64,000 bases of DNA from Paenibacillus sp. FSL K6-1330 (GTDB taxonomy: Bacteria > Bacillota > Bacilli > Paenibacillales > Paenibacillaceae), in NCBI RefSeq assembly GCF_037976825.1, contig NZ_CP150269.1, forward strand, positions 1,221,501 through 1,285,500, written 5' to 3'. Each line of letters opens with the position of its first letter. Position 1 is the first letter of the stretch. Below the pieces are notes generated by a model that saw only the letters and a list, made by a program, of their open reading frames with translations, had not been told where the DNA came from and made no database searches. The position numbers were made by a program, and so were the translations under genes. Of this stretch, positions 44,602 to 52,770 are shown piece by piece.

Positions 44602-45150
44602 ATGCGTATTTTTTTTATTGCAATCCTGTGTGTTTGTTTTATCTTAACAGCATGTACGAGTAACTCTGAAAAAACGAATAGTGGCTCCAATCATGATCCA
44701 ACATCACAGACTCAAGTACAAGAAAACTCGGAGGACACGAACCCAAGCAATAGTGGGCTGGTTGAGGATCCAAAAGAAGTGGATATCAATGAACTCGGCC
44801 CCTTCAAAAAAGGACTCTCACTAGATGAAATGAAATATGATGAGAAATATCAAGATATCGTTACCATATTCAAAGAGAATTTAACTGCATGGGCAGCGAA
44901 AGATATAACTGCATTTAAAAATAGTTTTGTTTCGGAGGATGTAGCGAATAGTCAACTGTTTTTACTTGAAAACGATGAAGACTTTGAATTTGTCGGTACA
45001 CCTTATATAATCGACCAGTTCTCCGAAAACGGAAGAATTAACATTGTGTTCTATTACAGAACAAGCGGAGATGAAAAAGAACTTAAGATGCACACCACAA
45101 CATTTGCAAAAAATATAGATGATTCATGGAGAGTTGCGCTAATTGATTAG
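44602..45150 (+). CDS. Lipoprotein of unknown function, paralogue of the one at 52.1 kb
   Basis: The 182 residues open with a lipoprotein signal (MRIFFIAILCVCFILTAC, lipobox LTAC). A spacer rich in S, N, T, Q and E follows to about 55, then a helical domain (FKKGLSLDEMKYDEKYQDIV through FKENLTAWAAKDITAFKNSF) and a beta end (INIVFYYRTSGDEKEL to WRVALID). The second half is similar in layout to the protein ending at 52718 (FKKGVSIDFDKY... EWGIENID). It should be anchored outside the membrane. A GGAGGG site precedes ATG 44602 and an operator copy lies 17 bases further upstream. Confidence 0.75.
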   Translation: MRIFFIAILCVCFILTACTSNSEKTNSGSNHDPTSQTQVQENSEDTNPSNSGLVEDPKEVDINELGPFKKGLSLDEMKYDEKYQDIVTIFKENLTAWAAKDITAFKNSFVSEDVANSQLFLLENDEDFEFVGTPYIIDQFSENGRINIVFYYRTSGDEKELKMHTTTFAKNIDDSWRVALID

Positions 45151-45275
45151 GGATTAGATGAAGTCTTATTGACTTAATGGGTTGAAGTGTTATTAATGGG
45201 GAAAGTTAAAAGACTGTGAATATATCATATGAATTTCTAAATGATCACTATAATCACGGTGTTAACGGGTAGATC

Positions 45276-45306
45276 AAAGGCCACTTGCAAAATGCAGGTG
45301 GCCTTT
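45276..45306. terminator. Terminator hairpin after the lipoprotein gene
   Basis: Arms AAAGGCCACTTGCA / TGCAGGTGGCCTTT with a 3-base loop, followed by CGTCTTC. The rest of 45151-46010 shows no convincing gene. Confidence 0.7.
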
Positions 45307-45900
45307 CGTCTTCTATATGAGTTAATGTGTAGCATTTCTCGTTTTCGTCCGTCGTGATGTTATAAGCCAAATATGGATCGGAATTGATACTAATGAGTAA
45401 ACGATAAATGCTAAGTATCAGATGCAGAAAGCACCAGGACAAAATTCGTACATATCAAACCTAAAAAAGTGAAGAAAACAGGTGTTTAATCCCCCGGTTC
45501 ACCGGCCCTAAATCCCAAGCGATCCCGGAAAGACCACCCGGGTTCCATTGGGATTCTTAACGGGTCTAGCAGGTAAGCAAAAGACTCTGGGGTAATGCTC
45601 ATACATCATGGGGAATGCTCCGCTCCGTTTCACTCCACTCCACAAACCCATCATGTACTACGAAGCAAAGGGAACGATGAATCCATTACGCTACGCTCCA
45701 TGCCTTCATCGTTCCAAACCAGCCACTTTTGAAAGTGGATGTTTAGTAAGCGCTGAGATGATTCAACCACTTGAGATTCGGACTTTTTCCTTGCCTTCAG
45801 GTACCTTTCCAAGCATGAAGCTTTGGGATCACGGTGATTTTATGATGATTTTTGTGTGGAGCTCCCCGTTAACTTAGGGTTTTGTATGATTTAAGGATAG

Positions 45901-45924
45901 AAGAATAGAAGAATAGAAGAATAG
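45901..45924 (+). repeat. Short tandem repeat, 3 x 8 bp
   Basis: AAGAATAG repeated three times head to tail, preceded by GGATAG. It lies in the gene-free stretch before the holin-like gene. Confidence 0.85.
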
Positions 45925-46010
45925 AGCAAGGCTGGCCCTTAGATTAGGCCAGCCTATTAATGATCATTAAGTCTTCCCAGTTAAGATTACCATCTTCCTT
46001 ATCCACTTGT

Positions 46011-46038
46011 TGCAATACGTAACATTACGAAGTATAAT
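46011..46038. promoter_or_regulatory. Palindromic operator, copy 2
   Basis: TGCAATACGTAACATTACGA followed by AGTATAAT keeps the CGTAACaTTACG core with one mismatch. It is 30 bases downstream of the holin-like gene's stop. Confidence 0.6.
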
Positions 46039-46067
46039 GTTTCAGTGAAATTTTCTAAATCATTACT

Positions 46068-46292
46068 TTATTGATCTTGGTTTTGTTCTTCGCCCGAAGG
46101 AGTTTTTGGTGTACTGCTCTGATAAACTGTTCGGACTAATAAATTCATGGTCTTATCCAGTTGCCCTAGTCGTTTTTCCAACGTATCCATCTGTTTATTA
46201 AATTTGACCAGTATCGTCTGGAGTAAGATGAGGGATAATGCGATGGGAAACCCAACATTTCCAATGAGTTGTACAAAGGCTTCGAATTCCAT
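46068..46292 (-). CDS. BhlA/UviB-type holin-like protein
   Basis: The 74 residues have one N-terminal transmembrane helix (LIGNVGFPIALSLILLQTIL, about 9-28). A charged coiled segment (KFNKQMDTLEKRLGQLDKTM) and a polar tail follow. This one-helix-plus-coil plan is that of BhlA/UviB proteins, which are bacteriocin-associated holin-like factors found on phages and plasmids. It suggests export or lysis linked to the surrounding operator-controlled genes. Start ATG 46292 follows GGAGGTAC. An operator copy lies about 40 bases upstream, shared with the divergent gene at 46431. Confidence 0.75.
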   Translation of the reverse strand: MEFEAFVQLIGNVGFPIALSLILLQTILVKFNKQMDTLEKRLGQLDKTMNLLVRTVYQSSTPKTPSGEEQNQDQ

Positions 46293-46330
46293 AAAAGTAC
46301 CTCCTTTCTATATTTGATACTTTATATTCT

Positions 46331-46360
46331 AATATATTACGTATCGTTACGCTATATATT
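46331..46360. promoter_or_regulatory. Palindromic operator, copy 3
   Basis: AATATATTACGTATCGTTAC followed by GCTATATATT. It is placed between the divergent holin-like (46292) and ribbon-helix-helix (46431) genes. Confidence 0.75.
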
Positions 46361-46430
46361 TGAGGACATAACATAAAAAATATGTTATAATAACATGAAA
46401 GATGTGTTATATAATAAGGAGGATGCACGA

Positions 46431-46646
46431 ATGAGTAGTAAAGAAAAGCCCCCTAGGCTAACGGTTTATCTTCCTGATCTTGCGAAGAGTGAATTGGAAC
46501 AGATGGCCAATCAGACCGGCCTATCCCAATCGCAATTAGTCGTTATGGCTACGCTAGGTCTGTTAGCAAATTATAAGGCTAGGGGTAATGGTATATTTAC
46601 AGAATTATTGAAAATGGAGTCCAAGAAAGAAGAAGGTATATTGTAG
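46431..46646 (+). CDS. Small ribbon-helix-helix-like DNA-binding protein 1
   Basis: AAGGAGG precedes ATG 46431, giving 71 residues. PRLTVYLPDLAKSELEQMAN, then QTGLSQSQLVVMATLGLLAN, is a strand-helix-helix of the CopG/Arc type. It is a candidate repressor for the palindromic operators. An upstream in-frame ATG (46395) lacks a ribosome site. Operator copies lie before it and directly after its stop. Confidence 0.7.
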   Translation: MSSKEKPPRLTVYLPDLAKSELEQMANQTGLSQSQLVVMATLGLLANYKARGNGIFTELLKMESKKEEGIL

Positions 46647-46668
46647 TACGTAACGTTTCACTATATAA
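46641..46668. promoter_or_regulatory. Palindromic operator, copy 4
   Basis: TTGTAGTACGTAACGTTTCA followed by CTATATAA (CGTAACGTTtCa core). It begins within the stop region of gene 46431 and precedes gene 46695. Confidence 0.65.
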
Positions 46669-46694
46669 TAACAACAGCGATAAGGAGGGTTTGT

Positions 46695-47063
46695 ATGAAA
46701 TACATGATTAACCTTTTTGGTTATAATGTGGATTGTGAAATCAGGGTCAACAATGATGCCTTAAGTATTGAAATTCCGGAAGAAAATCAACTTGCCCTTA
46801 AACAATACTTGATTCGAGTACTTCCAAAGTATGGGAGAGAGGCTTCAGTGGATTCACCGTTACAGTTGTTAGTGGATCTTGCAATAGAAGCTGAACGAAC
46901 ATTAGATGGTCGTATGGTTGAGCCTAAACTTAAGTTACCATATGAATTCCAACCGGAGATCAAAGAAAAGCTGATTGAAGCGGCTGCTTTACAGGACATG
47001 TCCGCGACGCAACTGTTAATACGCATAATCGAGAAAAAGTATCAAGAAGTCATGGGTCAATAG
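46695..47063 (+). CDS. Small protein with a C-terminal ribbon-helix-helix-like domain, 2
   Basis: The 122 residues start behind AAGGAGGG. The N-terminal half is a beta-rich domain (MINLFGYNVDCEIRVNNDAL). The C-terminal half, KLKLPYEFQPEIKEKLIEAA followed by ALQDMSATQLLIRIIEKKYQ, is a strand-helix-helix similar to the proteins on either side. The N-terminal part may sense or dimerise. It is separated from the third protein by 12 bases, so they form an operon. Confidence 0.6.
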   Translation: MKYMINLFGYNVDCEIRVNNDALSIEIPEENQLALKQYLIRVLPKYGREASVDSPLQLLVDLAIEAERTLDGRMVEPKLKLPYEFQPEIKEKLIEAAALQDMSATQLLIRIIEKKYQEVMGQ

Positions 47064-47075
47064 GAGGAGAAGGCA

Positions 47076-47252
47076 TTGGCTTACGGTAATAAAGTAAAGT
47101 TTCATTATGATGTTCCGGCTTATATAAAAAAGCAATTGGCTGAAGCTGCCAAGAAGCTTAACATGACAGCCACAGACCTGCTCTCAAAAACGATTGAAGA
47201 AGAATATGAACGTGTAATGCAAGAACAAAAAGGGTCCACTAAACAAGATTAA
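47076..47252 (+). CDS. Small ribbon-helix-helix-like protein 3
   Basis: TTG 47076 lies behind AGGAGGAGAAGG. The 58-residue product, MAYGNKVKFHYDVPAYIKKQ followed by LAEAAKKLNMTATDLLSKTI and EEEYERVM, repeats the RHH pattern of the two preceding genes and is closest to the C-terminus of the second. The three probably arose by duplication. Its 3' end overlaps that of the convergent gene at 47239 by 14 bases. Confidence 0.6.
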   Translation: MAYGNKVKFHYDVPAYIKKQLAEAAKKLNMTATDLLSKTIEEEYERVMQEQKGSTKQD

Positions 47253-47550
47253 GCTCATTCAGATAGCTTTCTATGAAAGCTATCTGTTCTTTTGTAACGG
47301 TCTGATAAGAATATTCTTTTCCAATATGATCAAATGAAAAAATGTGGCACATTGTATACGATTCCAATTGATTTTGTTCTACTAAACAAATTAGCATATT
47401 AGGATAGTTCTCACTGATCCTGCTGAAAAAATTAGAGGTGGGACTTGATCCTATTATATCCATGATATGTAGGTACAGTTCTGTTGATAGTCGTGGCGGT
47501 TTCAACAAATCAGATTGATTGGTAGAGAATTTGCCTTTGAAAGTTACCAT
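47239..47550 (-). CDS. Unknown small protein
   Basis: The 103 residues start at ATG 47550 behind GGGGGCG. The sequence is soluble with mixed strands and helices (LSTELYLHIMDIIGSSPTSN near 22, ISENYPNMLICLVEQNQLES near 45). It is not recognised. It runs convergent to the RHH operon and overlaps its last gene at the 3' end. Confidence 0.55.
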   Translation of the reverse strand: MVTFKGKFSTNQSDLLKPPRLSTELYLHIMDIIGSSPTSNFFSRISENYPNMLICLVEQNQLESYTMCHIFSFDHIGKEYSYQTVTKEQIAFIESYLNELNLV

Positions 47551-47730
47551 ATGTCACGCCCCCTTTTGTTTAATCTGTACTAGGCTTGTTAATTATACCG
47601 AACATACATTCCCGTGTTAAGGATATAATTTCCTCCATTGTATATTCTTTACGACTCTAATTGCTAAATTGTTTCAGATTATTCGGTTACATTTTTGCAA
47701 TTATATTACTTTTTTGTATGTAAAACGATT

Positions 47731-47762
47731 ATATCATATTGCGTATCGTTACGAAATACCGT
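47731..47762. promoter_or_regulatory. Palindromic operator, copy 5
   Basis: ATATCATATTGCGTATCGTT followed by ACGAAATACC. It lies in the intergenic region between the divergent genes at 47550 and 47998. The remaining 47551-47997 is AT-rich and shows no gene. Confidence 0.75.
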
Positions 47763-47997
47763 ATAAGGATATAATTTCCATAAAGATAACTACGTTAATA
47801 AGTGCGCTATATTTTTTTCGTTTATTCTAAGTAAGTGTGAATGCCTGGAGGGAAAAGAGGACGAGATATTTTTTTATTGGTGTATAGGGATGTTTGGAAA
47901 TGGGTAATTGAATATAAATAGTTTTTTACTTTTTTGGCAACAAATTGAACATAGATTGCGTTTATATTAATGCAGATCATTTGAGGAGGTATTGTTA

Positions 47998-48708
47998 GTG
48001 AACAAAAAAAAGTTATTCTCGGTCTCAGCAGTAGTCCTAAGTATTTCGTTGGTAATGGGCGGGGTTTACGCTTTCGGGTCTGGGAAAATTAAAATCGTTG
48101 TGAATGGGGAGAGTATCGCGACTGATGTTGCTCCTAAGAATGTAAATGGCCGAGTGATGGTACCAATCAGTACCATTTCTAAGGCACTTGGGGCCAACGT
48201 TTCATGGGATCCCAAGTCACAGACAGTATCCATCAAACAAGGAACTTCTAATGCTCCAGTAACAAACGATGTTTGGAACCAGTCCCTTAATGATACGTAT
48301 GGCGAGGAGTGGGCTGCGGTCAAGAGAGTGATTGATCAGTTTATTCTAGGGTACGATGGCCAGGATGAAGAGTTGGTTAAGAGCCTTGTCGTTGAAGGAT
48401 TCGATAAGACATTCATTGCCCCAGGAGTTTATGTTCCTGTAGGCGGAAATTATCCTTCATTATTAGATCATGACATCATCGATGCGAAAAAGACGGGCAC
48501 AGTAGACGGTAGAGGCGAGTATAAAGTACGCGTTAAATTTGTATCTTATGTTGGTCTCTCGTCACCTGTTGAAAACACATGGGATATTGATGTAACCCCG
48601 AAACCATCGAAAGTGGATGAATATCTAATTAAGAAAATTGATAGATCAGCAAAGAGTCTTGCATCGTACACGGTTTTCCCTGGTCTGACATTCAAAGATG
48701 AAGGCTAA
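47998..48708 (+). CDS. Secreted protein with copper-amine-oxidase-like N-terminal (stalk) domain
   Basis: GTG 47998 follows GAGGAGG, giving 236 residues with a signal peptide (KKLFSVSAVVLSISLVMGGV, cleavage near 27). The Cu_amine_oxidN1-type module covers about 30-80: IKIVVNGESIATDVAPKNVN, then GRVMVPISTISKALGANVSW and DPKSQTVSI. The C-terminal 150 residues (NQSLNDTYGEEWAAVKRVID onward) are unknown, perhaps an NTF2-like ligand domain. Stalk domains occur in cell-wall and secreted proteins of Paenibacillus. A strong bidirectional terminator follows. Confidence 0.8.
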   Translation: MNKKKLFSVSAVVLSISLVMGGVYAFGSGKIKIVVNGESIATDVAPKNVNGRVMVPISTISKALGANVSWDPKSQTVSIKQGTSNAPVTNDVWNQSLNDTYGEEWAAVKRVIDQFILGYDGQDEELVKSLVVEGFDKTFIAPGVYVPVGGNYPSLLDHDIIDAKKTGTVDGRGEYKVRVKFVSYVGLSSPVENTWDIDVTPKPSKVDEYLIKKIDRSAKSLASYTVFPGLTFKDEG

Positions 48709-48714
48709 AAAGTG

Positions 48715-48758
48715 AAGAAGGTTTCCAAGAAGCGTATACGCTTCTTGGAAACCTTCTT
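48715..48758. terminator. Perfect 44-bp palindromic bidirectional terminator
   Basis: Arms of 22 bases (48715-48736 / 48737-48758) are exact reverse complements with no loop. They lie between two convergent genes (48708 and 48761), with AAAA before and TTTG after. Confidence 0.85.
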
Positions 48759-48760
48759 TG

Positions 48761-49828
48761 TTACGAGATACATACAATGGCAGCAGGAGTGCTTAGGGAT
48801 CCGGCAGTGGATGTATAGATTTCATGGTTCACACTCGTTCCCTTCGGCACCTTTACAGTTGCCACCAGAACTCCTTCTGTGCTCGACGCAAGTTTCGGTA
48901 CTTTATATGTCGTGCCATTATTCCACCTTACAGCTCCACCGTAACTTCCCCCTCGACCTGTAAGATAAATCTTAACTGTTCGATCCGTGGTGGTTGGGTT
49001 TCTAAGTGTAATAGGAGTCTTATAGACAACTCCATAGTGCCCCTTGTTCGTTGCTATTGCATTGGCTTCGTCATAACTGTCCTTTTTAACCATGATATTA
49101 TCATTTACATTGTTGTTGATCGCATACGCTTTATTACCACTTCCTAGATCGTAAATAATGTTTTGGGAGAAAGTAGAATTAGCAAATCCAGTAATATTAG
49201 AGAACGGCCAGGATCCTCGAGGGTGATCACTATTTGCATCTGCAACCTTATTATTAATGGTCCTCAAATTTGTGCTTGTATTGGTCGAAGCAACGGTACG
49301 CACTTTGTAAGACATTGCTGCGGAAGAGGAGATTTGAAACTCGAGTGTGCCGCCAACAATCTGACCATTTGGAACGGTCCATTCTTGGATTAATCCGACT
49401 TTACCAGCGGCAACCGATGTGTCAATGATGGTGTCACTCGTCAAAGAAGAACCGACAAGTGAGGCTGCTGTACACTGCCCTTGTCCAATATAGTTGGTTG
49501 TTAATGCAACACAGTGTTGAAGATTAGAAACGGTAATTGGACTCGCGCCAGCATTTCCAATCGTTACACCGAATTTCATGGGTGCTCCGGTTTTATTCAC
49601 ATGCCAAACGTATACGCGGTAGTAAACTGTTGTTTGACCAGAGACGGAATCGTGCCAAAGTACAGCAGTTCCGTTTGTAAAGTTGTTTGTATATACAGAT
49701 TCCGGATTGTCAGACATTAAGAACCGACGTGTGTTGTTTCTTTGGCCGTATAGATTTAACGTAGGTGCTACATTCGGGATAGTTACGGCGTCCAATTCAT
49801 TTGTTGTACAAGTTGGTATTTTTGGCAT
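48761..49828 (-). CDS. Unknown beta-rich, Thr/Asn/Ser-rich 355-residue protein
   Basis: No family is recognised. The protein has no signal peptide yet its composition (T, N, S, V, G; two cysteines in ELDAV-flanking CTT and QCT positions) is that of an extracellular beta-sandwich protein. Notable segments are PTLNLYGQRNNTRRFLMSDN near 22, AVLWHDSVSGQTTVYYRVYV near 54, DHPRGSWPFSNITG near 205 and IYLTGRGGSYGGAVRWN near 300. Start ATG 49828 lies behind GGAGGAATT. Two operator copies (49859, 49966) stand upstream. Export may depend on the holin-like protein of the same regulon. Confidence 0.65.
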   Translation of the reverse strand: MPKIPTCTTNELDAVTIPNVAPTLNLYGQRNNTRRFLMSDNPESVYTNNFTNGTAVLWHDSVSGQTTVYYRVYVWHVNKTGAPMKFGVTIGNAGASPITVSNLQHCVALTTNYIGQGQCTAASLVGSSLTSDTIIDTSVAAGKVGLIQEWTVPNGQIVGGTLEFQISSSAAMSYKVRTVASTNTSTNLRTINNKVADANSDHPRGSWPFSNITGFANSTFSQNIIYDLGSGNKAYAINNNVNDNIMVKKDSYDEANAIATNKGHYGVVYKTPITLRNPTTTDRTVKIYLTGRGGSYGGAVRWNNGTTYKVPKLASSTEGVLVATVKVPKGTSVNHEIYTSTAGSLSTPAAIVCIS

Positions 49829-49852
49829 AATTAAATTCCTCCAATAATATGT

Positions 49853-49881
49853 TATAATTCGTTTCGTTACGCATTATATAA
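49853..49881. promoter_or_regulatory. Palindromic operator, copy 6
   Basis: TAATTCGTTTCGTTACGCAT followed by TATATAAGG. It starts 25 bases upstream of the 355-residue gene. Confidence 0.7.
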
Positions 49882-49964
49882 GGAAGGAGATTTTCTGGGA
49901 TAAGTATAACTCAAGCGTATCCCTCACTGAATTATACAAGAAAATCTCTAACCTAAATCGATTA

Positions 49965-49995
49965 TATTATATAGCGTATCGTTACGCAATATATT
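49965..49995. promoter_or_regulatory. Palindromic operator, copy 7
   Basis: TATTATATAGCGTATCGTTA followed by CGCAATATATT; the best AT-flanked copy. Together with copy 6 it forms a doublet about 105 bases apart before the 355-residue gene. Confidence 0.75.
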
Positions 49996-50132
49996 TTTTC
50001 GTTGTTAGATGAATTTATATCGCAAAAAAGGGGGGGATTACCTCTTTGTATAGTAAAAGAGCTTGGAGAGAAACAATAATTTCTTCTAAGACACACTTAG
50101 TAGCCAATAAGTATTTTTCACACAAAAAATAA

Positions 50133-50228
50133 GCTGCCGATAGTTGATAAACTGGCAGCAAATTTATTCTAGACAATCAAACTCGAAATAAGAGCTCTCT
50201 CCATCTTTTAGGGCGCGGAGAGAGCTCT
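50133..50228. terminator. Two hairpins in an otherwise empty stretch
   Basis: GCTGCC / GGCAGC (50133-50159) and AGAGCTCTCTCC / GGAGAGAGCTCT (50191-50228). They lie between minus-strand genes at 50333 and 49828, so the second could end the gene at 50333. No gene is visible in 49996-50332. Confidence 0.55.
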
Positions 50229-50332
50229 TCATATTTTATTGTGCTAGGGAAACTAATTTTTTGTTAGGACAGGTCAATTAAACCTGATGGTTCGAAAGAA
50301 CTGAGAATTTTCAATGTAGTTTTACGATACTA

Positions 50333-50794
50333 TCACTGCTTATTTAATAAATCCTCAATCAAACTGAAATTATATTGTTGGTCAAGCTTATACCAACTTT
50401 GGTATTTCTTGTTTTTGTGAATGGTACTATGAATACGCATATTATTCTTATTTGTCAAAAGTATAGTGAAATTGTTGCCGAGGTCAGCATCAACCCTGAT
50501 TTCGTATGTTGTATCTGGTTTTTGGGAATTCCTTGTACTTTTTAAATTCAGATCAGAAAAACTATTTATTATATCTTCTATCGTTGATTCATCGGTTATT
50601 CGTATTTCTTTTTCATCGGGCTCACTATAGTTTTTAACTATAATAATATAATTGATCTCTTGAGTGTCCTTTATATGATCGAGAACAAGTTCTTTAAATG
50701 AAGATTTGGATTGGACTATGGATACAGTGATTCCAGCAACAACTATCAACAGGATGAAAATTAGAGCGATGTACCAAAACTTTTTTTTCTTCAT
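50333..50794 (-). CDS. Membrane-anchored unknown protein
   Basis: The 153 residues begin with a basic start and one hydrophobic helix (FWYIALIFILLIVVAGITVS, about 6-25). A domain follows with EKEIRITDESTIEDIINSFS near 62 and YEIRVDADLGNNFTILLTNK near 95. This resembles small DUF5301-like extracytoplasmic domains of Firmicutes. Very AT-rich. The ribosome site is poor. Function unknown. Confidence 0.6.
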   Translation of the reverse strand: MKKKKFWYIALIFILLIVVAGITVSIVQSKSSFKELVLDHIKDTQEINYIIIVKNYSEPDEKEIRITDESTIEDIINSFSDLNLKSTRNSQKPDTTYEIRVDADLGNNFTILLTNKNNMRIHSTIHKNKKYQSWYKLDQQYNFSLIEDLLNKQ

Positions 50795-51075
50795 AATGAT
50801 AGGAAACTTTCATAGTTTTTGTCGTTCTTTACCATTTTCATTTTCGTCATTTTTTACCTCCATTTAAATGCCTATTACTGTAAATTTAAATTGATTTTAA
50901 CACATATATAAGAAACTAAGAACCAAAATATTCATTTTTATTAAATTATGACAAACATTATAAAATTATTTATCCCTACATATAAGTAATGTGGTTGTTC
51001 TGGACGTGACATGATTATTCAGGTAAGGTGAGCATCCGGAATATCTTGATTGTTATTTTATCTAAAAAAATTTAA

Positions 51076-51108
51076 AAACCTGGCCCCGATGTACTGGGGG
51101 CCAGGTTT
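51076..51108 (-). terminator. Terminator of the 51131 gene
   Basis: Perfect stem AAACCTGGCCCC / GGGGCCAGGTTT with T-rich sequence after it on the minus strand. Confidence 0.85.
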
Positions 51109-51130
51109 ACAATTGTTATATTTACATTTT

Positions 51131-51589
51131 TTAGGACTGACTAATCCAAACACCATTTCTGCGAGCCCGCAGACATTTTCCAACACGTTGAGGGTAGCGA
51201 ACTATTTGGCGGCCATAAGAAGTGGTAACAGTATACTCAAGCCATGCAATTTCGTAATCAACAGCATCGTACGTTGGGTGATCTCTCATCCAGTATTCAA
51301 TATCACCCAAACCAACGTACCCTTCCTCAGCAGTTACCTTAACGTATTCATTAGTCCAACCCCCTGCGATAATTCCTAAAACCCCTGCTGCAAGGAGCGC
51401 AACAGAAGATGTACCAAAAAGGCCATATACAGCACTAGCAGCGCCAACTTTATCAAGATTAGCCTTGAATTGGTCCTGAGATAGCCTGTCCCGAGCTGCT
51501 TTAAAGATTTCATGTTGTACTTTTCGCATAGTATAAGCTTCATTAAGCGTAAGAATTGTATTATCCCAATATTCACGGACTTCTGACAT
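51131..51589 (-). CDS. Small protein with a glycine-zipper hydrophobic core, bacteriocin/toxin-like
   Basis: ATG 51589 lies behind GGAGGTTG, giving 152 residues; the longer frame to 51676 lacks a ribosome site. A helical N-terminal part (about 1-45) is followed by one long glycine/alanine-rich hydrophobic stretch (VGAASAVYGLFGTSSVALLA, continuing AGVLGIIAGGW, about 48-78). A soluble C-terminal domain with several W/Y and basic residues ends WISQS. The G-x3-G-rich single helix resembles pore-forming toxins or bacteriocin precursors, but no family is recognised. The operator at 51713 stands in its promoter region. Confidence 0.55.
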   Translation of the reverse strand: MSEVREYWDNTILTLNEAYTMRKVQHEIFKAARDRLSQDQFKANLDKVGAASAVYGLFGTSSVALLAAGVLGIIAGGWTNEYVKVTAEEGYVGLGDIEYWMRDHPTYDAVDYEIAWLEYTVTTSYGRQIVRYPQRVGKCLRARRNGVWISQS

Positions 51590-51712
51590 TATAATCAACC
51601 TCCAAGAAAATAATAGTTTTTTAGTTAGATTGAGAACTAAAGGGATAATAATCAGAGAATAAGTTGTATCCCGCAACTTAATTGATTATTTAGTTCTTCT
51701 AACTTGTTTACA

Positions 51713-51748
51713 TTATATTATATTACGTTACGGTACGCAATATAATAT
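51713..51748. promoter_or_regulatory. Palindromic operator, copy 8
   Basis: TATATTATATTACGTTACGG followed by TACGCAATATAATATT. The core differs in centre (CGTTACGGTACGC) but keeps the arms and the AT flanks. The rest of 51590-52035 shows only a small hairpin. Confidence 0.65.
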
Positions 51749-52110
51749 TCAAAAAAATTTGGCTTTTTTACAGATAAACGATTTCATAAATGACAGTGAA
51801 GCTAATAGAACCGATAAGCGAAGGTTGAAATTGACTAACAACTTTTGTTGGACGAATGCCGGTCATATTAGTTTGTTGGTTACGATGAAACTTTGAATAT
51901 CTTAGATACTCAGTAGTCGGATCTATATAGATAGGTCAGACGCATCTTTAGGTCGAATCACGTCTTGATAAAAAAAGACGTTCAATGAGGGACAGACCCA
52001 GTTTGTGGGACAGGGATTAAGACAAGTTATAAAGAATGCGATTACATGCGGAGGCTCTTTTTTGTATTTCGAAGATGCAGAGATTGAAGGTTAGCGAAAA
52101 GATCCTAGTT

Positions 52111-52718
52111 GTGCGCTGGCGGCTGTTTCTCTCGTTATTTTCCGCAATGATCCGTGGGTGTGTCGTATCCGTCATGATAGCCAATCAATTCTCTCTGCAT
52201 GCGGGAAATCAGATGACACCGACACTCTTTCCAATAGCGAAGAACCTACCAACACAACAAGCCCAGCACCTTCAACCAACAATACACCAACAAACACAGA
52301 AAGTCTGATCGAACCAGCCGAGAAAGAAGCAATTAAGGACATCACAGCGGCTGATTTTAAGAAAGGCGTCTCTATTGACTTTGACAAATATAAAGGTGAC
52401 TTCTTTGACGAAAACATTATCTCCAAGTTAAGGAACAATCTTAAATCGGTTGTGGAGAACAACAAAGAAAAGTTTAAAGAGAATCTGAATAAGGAGTCTT
52501 TGGAATCTATAAGAGAAGGCTTCTATTACACAAACGAAAGCGATCAATTTATGTTCTATGATTTGGATCTTATAGAAAAAGTCGATCAGCCAGAACAAAT
52601 TAGAGTAGGCGTGCGCTTTGCAAAAAAATCCTCAGACGGGAGTATTGAAGATCAAGGAATTACCTACTTCTTTACTAAAAACGAAGCAGGAGAATGGGGG
52701 ATTGAAAATATAGATTAA
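52111..52718 (+). pseudogene. Lipoprotein paralogue with a disrupted signal region
   Basis: The mature part (lipobox ILSACGKSDDTDT, then a T/N/S/P spacer and FKKGVSIDFDKYKGDFFDEN to EWGIENID) reads cleanly to 52718. It parallels the lipoprotein at 44602. The hydrophobic signal core (RWRLFLSLFSAMI, from about 52111) is in a different frame, and the junction lies between about 52150 and 52170. As written, only a GTG at 52158 would start the mature frame, without a working signal. So the gene is probably inactive or was rearranged at its 5' end. A terminator follows at 52736. Confidence 0.55.
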
Positions 52719-52735
52719 AACCCATACAAAAATAG

Positions 52736-52761
52736 AGGCGGCTCCTCGTAAGGAGCCGCCT
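52736..52761 (+). terminator. Intrinsic terminator of the lipoprotein paralogue
   Basis: Perfect 11-bp stem AGGCGGCTCCT / AGGAGCCGCCT, loop CGTA, then TGTTGTT. Confidence 0.85.
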
Positions 52762-52770
52762 TGTTGTTGC

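Noticed and set aside
45608..45877. 89-codon plus-strand frame
   Set aside because: No ribosome site and a low-complexity composition; not protein-like.
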